64,000 nt of DNA from Nakamurella deserti (lineage in GTDB: Bacteria > Actinomycetota > Actinomycetes > Mycobacteriales > Nakamurellaceae). The notes below the pieces were generated by a model. The model saw nothing but the letters and a program-made list of their open reading frames with translations. It did not search any database and was not told the origin of the DNA. Location of the stretch: positions 62,001 to 126,000 of the forward strand of contig NZ_QCXS01000004.1 of assembly GCF_003260015.1 (NCBI RefSeq). The letters run 5' to 3'. Of this stretch, positions 8,528-17,476 are shown in pieces. Position 1 is the stretch's first letter, and each line of letters starts with the position of its first letter. The translations under genes and the position numbers were made by a program.

Positions 8528-9100
8528 GTGGCCGGACGGCAGACGCGCAACGCCGAGCGAACGCGGACCGAGCTGCTCGAGGCGGCCACCGTGGTGTTCT
8601 CCCGCCAGGGACCGGCCGCCAGCCTGGACGCGGTCGCCGCCGCCGCCGGCACGTCCAAAGGTGGTCTGCTGCACCACTTCCCCACCCGCGACCAACTGCT
8701 GGTGGCGCTGGTCGAACACCAGGCCGAGCGGTTCCGCCGCCGGGTGGAGGCCGAGCTGGATCCCGACGACACCGCCCCCGGCCGGCTCACCCGGGCGTTC
8801 GTCCGCGCCACCTTCGCCGACATCGCCGAGCAGCACGGCCGCGCGCACGAACAGGCGATGCTGCTCGGGACGCTGGGCTCGTCACCGCACCTGCTGCAGA
8901 TCGTCGCCGCCGACGCCCGGCGCTGGAACGAGCGGCTGCGGGAGGACGGCCTCGAGTGGCAGCGGCTGGTCCTGATCCTGCGGGCGGCCGACGGCACCAC
9001 GATCGCCTCGCTCTACGAGGGCGCCCTGACCCGGGAGGACGCCGACCGCACCCGGGACTGGCTGCTGGAGCTGACCCACGGCACCGGTCCGCTCCGCTGA
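8528..9100 (+). CDS. TetR family repressor of the adjacent exporter
   Basis: This 190-residue protein has a strong TetR DNA-binding domain (RTRTELLEAATVVFSRQG, then AAAAGTSKGGLLHHFPTRDQLL). The C-terminal domain is the TetR_C_28/TetR_C_6-like type of small drug-binding repressors. The GTG at 8528 has an AGGAGGA ribosome-binding site (8518-8524). It is divergent from the DHA2 exporter with the palindrome ACCGTC-CA-GACGGT between them. Drug-induced derepression of both genes is the expected logic (inference from lfrR and qacR). Confidence 0.88.
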   Translation: MAGRQTRNAERTRTELLEAATVVFSRQGPAASLDAVAAAAGTSKGGLLHHFPTRDQLLVALVEHQAERFRRRVEAELDPDDTAPGRLTRAFVRATFADIAEQHGRAHEQAMLLGTLGSSPHLLQIVAADARRWNERLREDGLEWQRLVLILRAADGTTIASLYEGALTREDADRTRDWLLELTHGTGPLR

Positions 9101-9265
9101 CGCGTACCCCGGCAGCGCCGACCACCCGGCGGTGCCCGCACGCCCGGCTGGTGTGGCTCTCGCCACGGCGCCCGGCGGAATATCGGGGAGGCATAGCGGG
9201 CTGTGCCGTGAGGCCGGGTGTCACACCGGGCCGGCCCTGACCCTCGTACCGCTTGGACTGCACCC

Positions 9266-10339
9266 ATGGACCTGTTCTCCCCTGTCACCCTCGGCTCGAT
9301 GGAGCTGCGCAACCGGGTCGCGATGGCGCCGATGACCCGGATGCGGTCCGGCGCGGACGGCGTCCCGGGCGAGCTCGTCGCCGATCACTACGCGCAGCGC
9401 GCCGGTCTCGGCCTGCTGGTCACCGAGGGCACCTACCCGAGCGCCGAGTCGCGCGCCTACCCGAACCAGCCCGGCATCGCCACCGAGGAGCAGGCCGCGG
9501 GCTGGGCCCGGGTGGCCCGCGCGGTGCACGAACAGGGCGGGGTCATCGTCATGCAGGTGATGAACGGCGGCCGCGTCTCGCACCCCGACATCACCGGCAC
9601 CGAGCGGATCGTCGCACCGAGCGCGATCGCCATCGACGGCGAGGTCCACACGCCGAACGGCAAGGCCGCCTACCCGGTGCCGCACGCGCTGACCACCGAC
9701 GAGCTCGCCACCGTCCGTCAGGAGTTCGTCGACGCGTCCCGCCGGGCGGTCGACGCCGGCCTGGACGGCGTCGAGATGCACGCCGCCAACGGCTACCTGC
9801 TGCACGAGTTCCTGTCGCCGGCGTCCAACCGGCGCACCGACGGCTACGGCGGCAGCCCCGCCGAGCGCGCCCGCTTCGTGATCGAGGTGACCACCGCGGT
9901 GGCCGCCGAGGTCGGCGCCGACCGGGTCGGCATCCGCATCTCCCCCGCCCACAACATCCAGGACGTCGCCGAGACCGACGCCGCGGACGTCGCGGCCACC
10001 TACCGCGCGCTCGTCGACGGACTGGCGCCGCTGGGCCTGGCCTACCTCAGCGTCCTGCACCGCGACCCGGAGGACGAGCTGGTCCGCGAGCTGGCCGACC
10101 GCTTCGGCGGGCCGCTCATGGTCAACACCGGATTCAGCACGATGACCACCCGCGAGGAGGCGCACCACCTGATCGACCGGGGCCTCGCCGACGTGGTCGC
10201 CGCGGGACGTCCGGCCATCGCCAACCCCGATCTCGTCGAGCGCTGGGCGGGTGACCACCCGGAGAACGAGCCGAACCCGGGCACCTTCTACGGCGGCGGC
10301 GCCGAGGGTTACACCGACTACCCGCGGCTGAGCGCCTGA
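9266..10339 (+). CDS. Old Yellow Enzyme family NADH:flavin oxidoreductase (alkene reductase)
   Basis: This 357-residue FMN-dependent TIM-barrel ene-reductase is similar in length to NemA/XenB. It begins MDLFSPVTLGSMELRNRVAMAPMTR, the FMN-binding start of the family. It has the HAANGYLLHEFLSP segment with the substrate-binding His and Asn, then NRRTDGYGGS, and the phosphate-binding region near AAGRPAIANPDLVER. It reduces activated C=C bonds or nitro compounds in the cytosol; the natural substrate is unknown. The ATG at 9266 was chosen by family alignment; the ribosome-binding site is weak. It stands alone between a TetR gene and a convergent SDR gene. Confidence 0.92.
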   Translation: MDLFSPVTLGSMELRNRVAMAPMTRMRSGADGVPGELVADHYAQRAGLGLLVTEGTYPSAESRAYPNQPGIATEEQAAGWARVARAVHEQGGVIVMQVMNGGRVSHPDITGTERIVAPSAIAIDGEVHTPNGKAAYPVPHALTTDELATVRQEFVDASRRAVDAGLDGVEMHAANGYLLHEFLSPASNRRTDGYGGSPAERARFVIEVTTAVAAEVGADRVGIRISPAHNIQDVAETDAADVAATYRALVDGLAPLGLAYLSVLHRDPEDELVRELADRFGGPLMVNTGFSTMTTREEAHHLIDRGLADVVAAGRPAIANPDLVERWAGDHPENEPNPGTFYGGGAEGYTDYPRLSA

Positions 10340-10347
10340 CCCACCGG

Positions 10348-10370
10348 GGCCGCGGCGGACCGCCGCGGCC
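10348..10370. terminator. Bidirectional hairpin between convergent OYE and SDR genes
   Basis: GGCCGCGGCGG (10348-10358) and CCGCCGCGGCC (10360-10370) are perfectly complementary arms around a single A. The structure lies in the 129-base gap between the two convergent stop codons. There is no T-run, as is common in actinobacterial terminators. Confidence 0.5.
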
Positions 10371-10468
10371 GGCGGTGTCGGCGGACCGCCCCCGCCCGGC
10401 GGTGGTGCCGGACGGCGGCGCCACCGGGGGGCGGGCCGGCTCCCACCGCGCTGCGGTCCGGACGGCGG

Positions 10469-11413
10469 TCAGGCCGCGGCGTAGGCCACCCGCGTGAGCT
10501 CCTCCGACACCGCCCAGACGCGCGCGGCCGCGACGTCGTCGCGCAACGGGCGGTAGAGCTTCTGCTCGCCCGGCGCACCGCCCAGGTGGCCAGGTCCGCC
10601 GGGCCCGTAGAACGCACCCGGCCGCGCGTCCGGTGACGTCGCGGCCCACAGGGCGGGCAGGGCGGCGCTGTCCACCGTGCCCAGCAGGATGCCCCGGCGC
10701 GACAGCGCCCCGATCAGCCGGCGGCCGCGGGTGGCGGTGGCCCGGCCGAGCTCGGGACGCGCGGACAGCAGACCGGTCGGCGCGATACCGGGGTGCGACA
10801 GGTTGCTGGTGATCCCCCACCCCGCCGCCCGGCTCCGCCGGTCGAGCTCCAGGCCGAACAACCCGAACGCGATCTTGGACTGGCTGTACGCCTTGGCGCC
10901 GTCGTAGGACCGCTGCCAGTTCAGGTCGTCCCAGTTGACCGCACCGCTGAGCGCGGCCACGCTGATCTGCGAGGTCACCCGGGCCCGGCCGGCGCGCAAC
11001 AACGGGAGCAGCTGGCCGACGAGCGCGAAATGACCCAGGTGGTTGGCGCCGAACTGCAGCTCGAATCCGTCGGCGGTCGTCATCCGGGCCGGCGGGGTCA
11101 TCACACCGGCGTTGTTGACGAGGACGTGGATGGGCGTGCCCTCCGCCCGCAGGGTCGCGCCGAGCGTCGCCACCGAGTCCAGCGAGGCCAGATCGAGATC
11201 ACGCAGCGACACGTCCGCCGACGGATGCTCGCGGCGGATCGCGGCGACGGCCGCCTCGCCCTTGCTGCGTCGACGGACGGGCATCACCACCTCGGCGCCC
11301 GCGGCCGCCAGCCGCGCGGCCAGCCGCAGGCCGATGCCGTCGCTGGCGCCGGTGACGACGACGCGTCGTCCGGTGAGATCGGGAACGCTGACGGTCGGAG
11401 GATTTCGGGTCAC
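10469..11413 (-). CDS. SDR family oxidoreductase
   Basis: This 314-residue short-chain dehydrogenase is of the WW-oxidoreductase/protochlorophyllide-reductase-like group. It has [17 protein letters not shown] and the catalytic YSQSK. I chose the GTG at 11413 because it has GGAG at 11418-11421 and gives a standard N-terminus; the frame stays open further upstream without family features. The gene diverges from an XRE/MmyB-type regulator at 11614. That pairing with SDR genes is very frequent in actinomycetes, and the regulator probably controls it. Substrate unknown. Confidence 0.9.
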   Translation of the reverse strand: MTRNPPTVSVPDLTGRRVVVTGASDGIGLRLAARLAAAGAEVVMPVRRRSKGEAAVAAIRREHPSADVSLRDLDLASLDSVATLGATLRAEGTPIHVLVNNAGVMTPPARMTTADGFELQFGANHLGHFALVGQLLPLLRAGRARVTSQISVAALSGAVNWDDLNWQRSYDGAKAYSQSKIAFGLFGLELDRRSRAAGWGITSNLSHPGIAPTGLLSARPELGRATATRGRRLIGALSRRGILLGTVDSAALPALWAATSPDARPGAFYGPGGPGHLGGAPGEQKLYRPLRDDVAAARVWAVSEELTRVAYAAA

Positions 11414-11613
11414 GGGGACTCCTTCGGGGAGGGGGTGTCGACCTCCACCGTGACCGTCGGCGCAGCCACCGTTCAGGGCCCGTCGAACCTCGGATCGGCG
11501 ATCCCCGCCTGCGGCCCATCCCCGGCCGGACGGCGGCGGAGAGGGGGATCGACGGACCGTGGCTACGTTCCCCCGTCCCCGACGACAATGGGCGTGCCGG
11601 GAGGGAGGCGCAG

Positions 11614-12501
11614 ATGGGCATCGACCGGAGCGGGCTGGCGGAGTTCCTCCGCCGTCGGCGTGGAGCACTGCAACCCGACGACGTGGGGCTGCCGCACGGG
11701 CAGCGGCGCCGCACCGGCGGCCTCCGGCGGGAGGAGGTGGCGGCGCTGTGCCACATGTCGACCGACTACTACTCGCGCCTGGAGCAGGAGCGTGGGCCGC
11801 AGCCGTCGGTGCAGATGATCGCGTCCATCGCCCAGGGGTTGCACCTGTCGCTGGACGAGCGCGACCACCTGTTCCGGCTGGCCGGGCACCAGCCGCCGGC
11901 GCGCGGCAGCGCCGGCGACCACGTCGGCCCCGGTCTGCTGCGCATCTTCGACCGGCTGCAGGACACCGCGGCCGAGATCGTCACCGAACTCGGCGAGACC
12001 CTGCTGCAGACCCCGCTGAGCGTCGCCCTGACCGGTGATCTGACCTCCTTCCGCGGGCCGGCCCGCAGCATCGGCTACCGGTGGTTCACCGACCCCGCGA
12101 CCAGGCGCCGCTACGCCCCGGAGGAGCACGCCTTCCTCGGCCGCCTGTTCGTCTCCGGGCTGCGCGGGGTGGCCACCCTGCGGGGTCCGGGATCCCGCGC
12201 GGCCCACCTGGCCGAGCTGCTGGCCGACAACGCGGAGTTCCGCGACCTCTGGACCGGCCACGAGGTCGGCGTCCGGCACCGTGACGTCAAGCACTTCGTA
12301 CATCCGGAGGTCGGCGAGCTGGAGGTGAACTGCCAGTCGCTGGTGGACCAGGACAACGGACACCTGCTCCTCGTCTACACCGCGGTGCCCGGCAGTGAGA
12401 GCTACGACAAGCTCCAGCTGCTCAGCGTTCTCGGTGCGGGGCTCGGCGAGCGCGCGGGCCCCGTCGGAGTGGCAGCCACCGACGGCGACCGGCGCGACTG
12501 A
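11614..12501 (+). CDS. XRE family regulator with MmyB-like ligand-binding domain
   Basis: This 295-residue protein has an N-terminal helix-turn-helix (about 8-85: [23 protein letters not shown], the classic actinomycete XRE signature) and a C-terminal MmyB-type PAS-like ligand domain (about 105-280, ending around [14 protein letters not shown]). MmyB regulates methylenomycin genes in Streptomyces, and the family is often divergent from an SDR, as here. The C-terminal domain may bind a fatty-acid-like ligand in this family. A strong GGGAGGGAGG site (11599-11608) precedes the ATG. Confidence 0.9.
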   Translation: MGIDRSGLAEFLRRRRGALQPDDVGLPHGQRRRTGGLRREEVAALCHMSTDYYSRLEQERGPQPSVQMIASIAQGLHLSLDERDHLFRLAGHQPPARGSAGDHVGPGLLRIFDRLQDTAAEIVTELGETLLQTPLSVALTGDLTSFRGPARSIGYRWFTDPATRRRYAPEEHAFLGRLFVSGLRGVATLRGPGSRAAHLAELLADNAEFRDLWTGHEVGVRHRDVKHFVHPEVGELEVNCQSLVDQDNGHLLLVYTAVPGSESYDKLQLLSVLGAGLGERAGPVGVAATDGDRRD

Positions 12502-12520
12502 GCGGCCGGCCCGACCGGGG

Positions 12521-12595
12521 GCCGCGCCGGCGGACGCAGCGCCGGGGGTCGCAGCGCCGGCGGACGCAGCGCCGGGGGTCGCAGCGCCGGGGGTC
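12521..12595. repeat. Tandem repeat, five 15-base units
   Basis: Five consecutive 15-base units of the form GCAGCGCCGGSGGWC, with alternating GCGGAC and GGGGTC endings, follow the stop of the MmyB-type regulator, with a partial sixth unit to 12600. It is non-coding, lying between two convergent genes. Slipped-strand expansion is the likely origin. Confidence 0.85.
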
Positions 12596-12613
12596 GCCGG
12601 GAGCGCCCGACGG

Positions 12614-13282
12614 TCAGGGCTCGCAGCGTCCGTCGATCACGCTGCCGTTGCGCGGCAGCCAGGTCGAACCGTCCGCCCGCCGGAACACGAACGGGACGCC
12701 CCGCGCCGTGGGCCAGTCCGTGGAGTCGCTGACCTGCAGGTGCACGTGCGGCTCGGTGCTGTTGCCCGAGTTGCCGCACCGGCCGACCCGGTGCCCCCCG
12801 TCGACGGCCTGCCCGGGCTGCACCCGCACGCTGCCGCACTGCAGGTGCGCCAGCAGCACGAAGGGCCCGCCGGGGCCGAGGGCGATCACCACATGGTTCC
12901 CGGCGAGCGCCGCACCGCCCCGACGGGCCCGCGCCGCCTGCCCGAGCACGTACAGCACCAGGGCCGGCTGCGACCGGCGGGCCCGGTGGTCGGGTTCGCC
13001 GTCGTGGACCTGGACCACGGTCCCGGCGGCGGGAGCGGACACCGCCGCCCCGAAGCCGACGAACGCCGCCGGCGACTCGGTCGCGACGACGCCGCGCCAG
13101 GTCCGGGGGGCCGACCGGCCACGCCCGTCGACCGGCACGAGATCGATCGCGTGGGCCGAACCGAACGACCACGTCCCGTGGCTCGGCACCCGGTCGGCCG
13201 GACTGTGCTGCACCAGGCTGCGGCCGGTCAGCGGCACGGACAGGAGCACGGCACCGGACGGCGGCGGGACGGGACGCGTCAT
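12614..13282 (-). CDS. M23 family metallopeptidase-like protein
   Basis: This 222-residue LytM/M23-like protein has a plausible zinc site in AHAIDL (His44, Asp47) and HVHLQV near residue 179. Between them lies the typical beta-rich core (GTVVQVHDGEPDH, AGNHVVIALG, LLAHLQCGSVRVQPGQAV, VGRCGNSGNSTEPH). Such enzymes cut peptidoglycan cross-links. Unusually there is no signal peptide or transmembrane segment at the N-terminus (MTRPVPPPSGAVLL), so export is unclear. It may be exported by another route or be a non-secreted relative. It is convergent with the MmyB-type regulator. Confidence 0.82.
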   Translation of the reverse strand: MTRPVPPPSGAVLLSVPLTGRSLVQHSPADRVPSHGTWSFGSAHAIDLVPVDGRGRSAPRTWRGVVATESPAAFVGFGAAVSAPAAGTVVQVHDGEPDHRARRSQPALVLYVLGQAARARRGGAALAGNHVVIALGPGGPFVLLAHLQCGSVRVQPGQAVDGGHRVGRCGNSGNSTEPHVHLQVSDSTDWPTARGVPFVFRRADGSTWLPRNGSVIDGRCEP

Positions 13283-13379
13283 CCCCGCACCCTGGCAGTC
13301 ACGGACGCCCGGCGCCAGACTCGGGATCGGCCCTCCGGGCTCCGTCGTCGCGGCGACCGGCCCGCGCCACCCACCGGGT

Positions 13380-13856
13380 TCAGTCGAGACGTTCGGCCAG
13401 CGTCCGGGTGTGCCGGCGCAGGTCCTGCGCCATCGTGGACAGCACGGTCGACAGGCGGGGCAGCTCGGCCGCGTCGACGTGGTCGAAGGTGCCGAGCAGG
13501 AAGCTCGCGGTGTCGCTGATCACCGACCGGCCCTCCTCCGTGAGCTCGACGACGAAACGCCGGCGGTCCGTCGGATGCGGGGTACGCCGGGCGATGCGGT
13601 GCGCCTCGAGCCGGTCGACCAACGCGGTGACGCTGCTGGTGTTGAGCATCAGCAACTGGGCCAGCTCGGCCTGGCCCATCGCCCCCCGGCTGTACAGGTA
13701 GCTCACCGCCTGGGTCTGGCGGACGTCGAGTTGCAGCACGGCGGATGCGGTCTGCCGGTAGTGCTCGATGGCCAGCGCCAGCTCACGGAGGGCGTTACCG
13801 GCCGCGGTCAACGCAGCACCGCCGTCGGACCCGGGCCCCGGAAGTGACTCGCTCAT
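13380..13856 (-). CDS. MarR family transcriptional regulator
   Basis: This 158-residue winged-helix regulator has the recognition region MGQAELAQLLMLNTSSVTALVDRLEAHRIARR and the DRRRFVVELTEEG wing, both typical for MarR. ATG 13856 is used; a GTG lies 3 bases upstream. An inverted repeat TGACCG-N12-CGGTCA at 13866-13889 just upstream may be its own operator. No drug exporter or enzyme gene is adjacent on the same promoter, so its regulon is not evident. Confidence 0.88.
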   Translation of the reverse strand: MSESLPGPGSDGGAALTAAGNALRELALAIEHYRQTASAVLQLDVRQTQAVSYLYSRGAMGQAELAQLLMLNTSSVTALVDRLEAHRIARRTPHPTDRRRFVVELTEEGRSVISDTASFLLGTFDHVDAAELPRLSTVLSTMAQDLRRHTRTLAERLD

Positions 13857-13865
13857 CACATTGCT

Positions 13866-13889
13866 TGACCGTCGAACGACATTCGGTCA
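13866..13889. promoter_or_regulatory. Inverted repeat upstream of marR-like gene
   Basis: TGACCG and CGGTCA are perfect 6-base arms separated by 12 bases, beginning 10 bases upstream of the MarR start codon. It is probably an autoregulatory site (inference). Confidence 0.4.
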
Positions 13890-14031
13890 TGCTATCGGAC
13901 GGCGGTCGGCTTCAGCAGCGCAGGTCGGTCGGTACGCAGCAGGAGTCAGACAGCGGCTCCCACTGGCGCGCCACCCCCACGCCGCCGGTCGCCGGCCCCA
14001 CCATTTCCCCGCCGGGCGTGACCGGACCCGG

Positions 14032-15195
14032 TCAGACCCCGGGTGTCCCGAGGGCATCCGCCGGATGCAGGACGTCGTCCACCTCGGCCAGCATCCGGTC
14101 CGCGGTCAGCAGCCGGGCGCACCGGAAGTCGATCGGGCAGGTCTGCAGACCACAGGGGTTGCAGCCCACGTCCACCGCCACCACCCGGTGCCGCCGCCGG
14201 TCGGCGCCGCGCCAGCGACGCGCGTCACCCGCGAGATAGGCGGTCACGGTCGGGGTCCTGGACGCGACCGCGAGCTGCACCACGCCGGTGTCGCCGCTGA
14301 CGACCACCGCGGCGCGGGCGATCACGGCGGCGGCCCCGCCGAGGCTGGTACGGCCGCACAGATCGGCGGCCGGCTCCCGCATCCCCGACAGCACCCGGTC
14401 GACGAGCTCCCGCTCGCCCGGCACCCCGGTGACCGCGACCCCGAGCCCGCGCTCCACGAGCCCGTCGGCGACCGTGGCGAACCGTTCCGCCGGCCACTGC
14501 CGGCTGGCCGCCGTCGCCCCCGGATGCACCACGGCGAACGGCCGGCCGGCCAACCCGGCGGCGTCCAGTTCCCGCCCGGCGACGGCGAGATCGTCGGCGG
14601 TGAGCGGGAACTCCAGGTCCCGGGAGCCGGCGGGGGCGCCGAGGAACTCCATCAACCGCAGGTGCCGGTCGATCTCGTGGGCGAACACCGGGTACGGCAG
14701 GTGGGTGGTGAGATCGGCCGGCCACGCCCCCGGTGTCACGAAGCCGGCCGTGATCCGGGCGCCCAGGCCGGCGGTGACCCGGTTCGCCGCCGGCAGCGCA
14801 CCGTACATCTGCACGGCGACGTCGAAGCCGCGGTCGCGGACTCCGGCGGTGAACGCCTCAATCACCGCGCGCTCGGGCGCCGGCCGTTCCGGAACACCGG
14901 GATCGCCGGGGAAGGGCAGGAACTCGTCGACGTACGCGGCCTGTCGGGCCACGATCCCGGCCATCTCCGGGTAGCTCATCAGCGCCACGTGCAGATCGGG
15001 CCGGGCCGTCCGCAGCGACCGCAGCGCCGGGACCGAGGCCAACAGGTCCCCGAGACCGGTGCGCAGCCGGACGAGGACGACACTGCGCACCGACGGGTCC
15101 GCGAGCGGCGCGAGCGGACCCACCACCCCGGACCCGGCGAGCTCCGGCCCGTCGGGGGCGACGGCACGCCGGGCCGCACCGGACGGCCCCGTCAC
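14032..15195 (-). CDS. Glycosyltransferase family 9 (heptosyltransferase-like)
   Basis: This 387-residue GT-B fold enzyme of family GT9 has an N-terminal VVLVRLRTGLGDLLASVPALRSLR, the family's acceptor-side signature, and a C-terminal donor site region (FAVVHPGATAASRQWPAERF, then VSGDTGVVQLAVA). A Cys-rich patch near the C-terminus (GCNPCGLQTCPIDFRC) is typical of GT9 enzymes. In actinomycetes these are found in surface glycan clusters rather than LPS synthesis. It begins at a GTG 32 bases from the divergent GT4 gene, so the pair shares a promoter region. Acceptor and donor are unknown. Confidence 0.9.
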   Translation of the reverse strand: MTGPSGAARRAVAPDGPELAGSGVVGPLAPLADPSVRSVVLVRLRTGLGDLLASVPALRSLRTARPDLHVALMSYPEMAGIVARQAAYVDEFLPFPGDPGVPERPAPERAVIEAFTAGVRDRGFDVAVQMYGALPAANRVTAGLGARITAGFVTPGAWPADLTTHLPYPVFAHEIDRHLRLMEFLGAPAGSRDLEFPLTADDLAVAGRELDAAGLAGRPFAVVHPGATAASRQWPAERFATVADGLVERGLGVAVTGVPGERELVDRVLSGMREPAADLCGRTSLGGAAAVIARAAVVVSGDTGVVQLAVASRTPTVTAYLAGDARRWRGADRRRHRVVAVDVGCNPCGLQTCPIDFRCARLLTADRMLAEVDDVLHPADALGTPGV

Positions 15196-15227
15196 CTGCG
15201 GTCCCCGGTACGGCAGGATGACCGTCC

Positions 15228-16298
15228 GTGCGCATCCTGGTGATCACCGACCGGTATCCGCCCGACGCGACCGGCGGCTACGAACGGTCGTGCGCCGACG
15301 TGGTCCGGCACTGGCGGACGGCCGGTCACCGGGTCACGGTGCTCACCACCGGGACGGCCGGTGGCGACGACGGCGGCGGCGAGGACGTGCTGCGCATCCT
15401 CCCGGGGGTGGACGAGCCGGCCGGTGCCGCCGCGGCGGTGCGTGCGGTGCTGCGGGACACGCGGCCCGAGGTGGTCAGTGCCTGGAACCTGGCCCGGGTG
15501 CCGGTCGCGGAGGTGCTCGGCCCGGTGGCCGCGGCGGCCGTGCCGGTGGTGCTGGTGGTCTGTGACGGCTGGCTGGACGCCGCGCCCGCCGACGTCCCCG
15601 CCGTCGCTGCGGGCTCGCGGGTGGTGTACGTCAGCGACCACCTGCGGTCGGCGTCGTCGCGCCCGTCGTGGGCGCCCGCGGTGGACGCCGTGGTCCCGAG
15701 CGGCATCGACACCGACGTGTTCACCCTGCGTCCGGTGACCGACCGGTCGTGGTCCGGTCGGTTGCTCTACGTCGGCCGGATGTCGCCGGCCAAGGGCGCG
15801 CAGGACGCCGTCGCCGCGCTCGCCGACCTCGACGCGGACACCACGCTGCACATCGTGGGCAGCGGCACTCCCGGGCAGTGGGCGGCGATCACCGCGCTCA
15901 GCGACGGGCTGGGCGTGACCGACCGCATCGAGATCAGCACCGGAGACAGGGATGTCGCGCGGGCGGCGTACGACGGGGCCGACGTGGTGCTGTTCCCGTC
16001 CCGCTGGGCGGAGCCGTTCGGACTGGTCCCGCTGGAGGCGATGGCGCGGGGTGTCCCGGTGGTGGCCACCGGCACCGGCGGCTCGGTGACCTACCTGCGC
16101 GACGGCGGGAACGCCCTGCTGGTCCCACCGGCGGACCCGGCCGGGCTGGCCGCTGCGGTCCGCCGGCTGGCCGCCGACCCCGCGCTCCGCCGGCACCTGG
16201 CCACCGGAGGTCTGGCGGCGGCCGGCACCTGGACGGTTCACCGGCTGGCCGAGCGGTTGGCGGTCGAGCACGCCGCCACGGTCAGCGCCGCGTCGTAG
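15228..16298 (+). CDS. Glycosyltransferase family 4
   Basis: This 356-residue GT-B retaining glycosyltransferase starts MRILVITDRYPPDATGGYE, the usual GT4 N-terminus with its Gly-rich acceptor loop. It has the donor-site GRMSPAKGAQDAV region and the EPFGLVPLEAMA E-x7-E motif. It is probably cytosolic, acting at the membrane on a lipid-linked glycan. It is divergent from the GT9 gene, and its last 61 bases overlap the convergent GT4 gene on the other strand. The GTG start has a weak AGGA upstream. Confidence 0.9.
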   Translation: MRILVITDRYPPDATGGYERSCADVVRHWRTAGHRVTVLTTGTAGGDDGGGEDVLRILPGVDEPAGAAAAVRAVLRDTRPEVVSAWNLARVPVAEVLGPVAAAAVPVVLVVCDGWLDAAPADVPAVAAGSRVVYVSDHLRSASSRPSWAPAVDAVVPSGIDTDVFTLRPVTDRSWSGRLLYVGRMSPAKGAQDAVAALADLDADTTLHIVGSGTPGQWAAITALSDGLGVTDRIEISTGDRDVARAAYDGADVVLFPSRWAEPFGLVPLEAMARGVPVVATGTGGSVTYLRDGGNALLVPPADPAGLAAAVRRLAADPALRRHLATGGLAAAGTWTVHRLAERLAVEHAATVSAAS

Positions 16299-17476
16299 AC
16301 GTCACGCACCGACTTCCCCAGCGTGGTCCAGTCGTAGTCGGCCGCGGCCACGAGACTCTGCTCCCCCAGCCGGGCCGCCAGCGCCGGGTCACCGAGCAGC
16401 CGGTCGAGCGCCGCCGCCATCGCCGGCGGGTCCGACGGCGGCACCAGCAGCCCGGTCTCGCCGTCGGCCACCACCGACGGGATGCCACCCACCCGGGTGG
16501 CCACCACGGGCCGACCGGCCTGCAGCGCCTCGGCCAGGATCGATCCCATCTCCTCGTAGATCGACGGCAGCACCACGACGTCGGCGGCCGCCAACAGCGC
16601 GGGCACCTCGGTGTGCGGACGGAAACCGAAGCGGTGCACCCGGTCCCGGACGTCGGCGGGCAGCGCGGCCACCGCCGCGTCCACCCGCGCGTGGTCGGGC
16701 CCGTCGCCGACCACCACCAGGGTGGCCGGCGTCCGCAGCCGGCCGAACGCGCGCACCAGGGTGGGCACGTCCTTCTGCCGGGCCAGCCGCCCCAGGTACA
16801 GCACGACCGGGCGGCCGACGTCGCCGAAGAGCGTGCTCGGCGGCACCCGGAACCGCTCGGGCTCCACCCCGGACGGGATGACCACCGTGCGGGGCCGCAG
16901 GTCCCCGAGCCGGTCGGCGGTGGCCTCGGTGAGCGCGATGATCCGGTCCGCCCGGTGCAGGCACGCGGTCTCCCACGGACCACCGAACGCCCGCATGGCG
17001 GTCAGCTTCGGCCCGGCCGCAGGCACGGTGTGGGCGACACTGCAGTGCAAGGTCGCCACCAGGGGCACCCGGAACCGGCGCGCGGCCAGGATCCCCAACG
17101 GCAGGGCCGCGAGGTCCTCGCCCTGGTGGGCGTGCACGAGGTCCACGGGACCGGTCCGCAGGATCTGCCGGACCGCACCCGCGGCCCAGAGCTGGCGCAG
17201 CCGGGTCGTGGGCCATCCGACCCGGACGATCCGTGCGGACCGGCCGAACGCGGTGTCGGAGGTGTCCCCGCCGAGCCGCGAGGTGATGACGGTCTGGCGG
17301 ACACCCTGCGCGTCCAGCGCCCGGGTGAGGTTGGCGGTGTGGTTCTGCATGCCGCCGATGGGGTCGAAGGCGGCCTGCGCCTCGACCTCGTCGGGGTCGG
17401 TCTCCGGCGGCTCGAACACCGAGCACAGCCGCAGCACCGACAGCGGCCGGTCGGTACCGCGCACGGGGCCGCTCAC
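16238..17476 (-). CDS. Glycosyltransferase family 4
   Basis: This 412-residue GT-B enzyme starts SVLRLCSVFEPPETDP, with the Gly-rich acceptor loop FDPIGGMQNHTANL, the core LYLGRLARQKDVPTLVRAF, and the EEMGSILAEAL E-x7-E donor site. The GTG start at 17476 overlaps the TGA of the upstream GT2 gene (GTGA), so the two are translationally coupled; the upstream frame extension is not coding. Its 3' end overlaps the convergent GT4 gene by 61 bases. It probably adds a sugar to the same surface glycan as its neighbours. Confidence 0.9.
   Translation of the reverse strand: MSGPVRGTDRPLSVLRLCSVFEPPETDPDEVEAQAAFDPIGGMQNHTANLTRALDAQGVRQTVITSRLGGDTSDTAFGRSARIVRVGWPTTRLRQLWAAGAVRQILRTGPVDLVHAHQGEDLAALPLGILAARRFRVPLVATLHCSVAHTVPAAGPKLTAMRAFGGPWETACLHRADRIIALTEATADRLGDLRPRTVVIPSGVEPERFRVPPSTLFGDVGRPVVLYLGRLARQKDVPTLVRAFGRLRTPATLVVVGDGPDHARVDAAVAALPADVRDRVHRFGFRPHTEVPALLAAADVVVLPSIYEEMGSILAEALQAGRPVVATRVGGIPSVVADGETGLLVPPSDPPAMAAALDRLLGDPALAARLGEQSLVAAADYDWTTLGKSVRDVYDAALTVAACSTANRSASR

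Noticed and set aside
12521-12600. Tandem repeats considered as a CRISPR array
   Set aside because: Units are 15 bases with no spacers between them and no cas genes are near.
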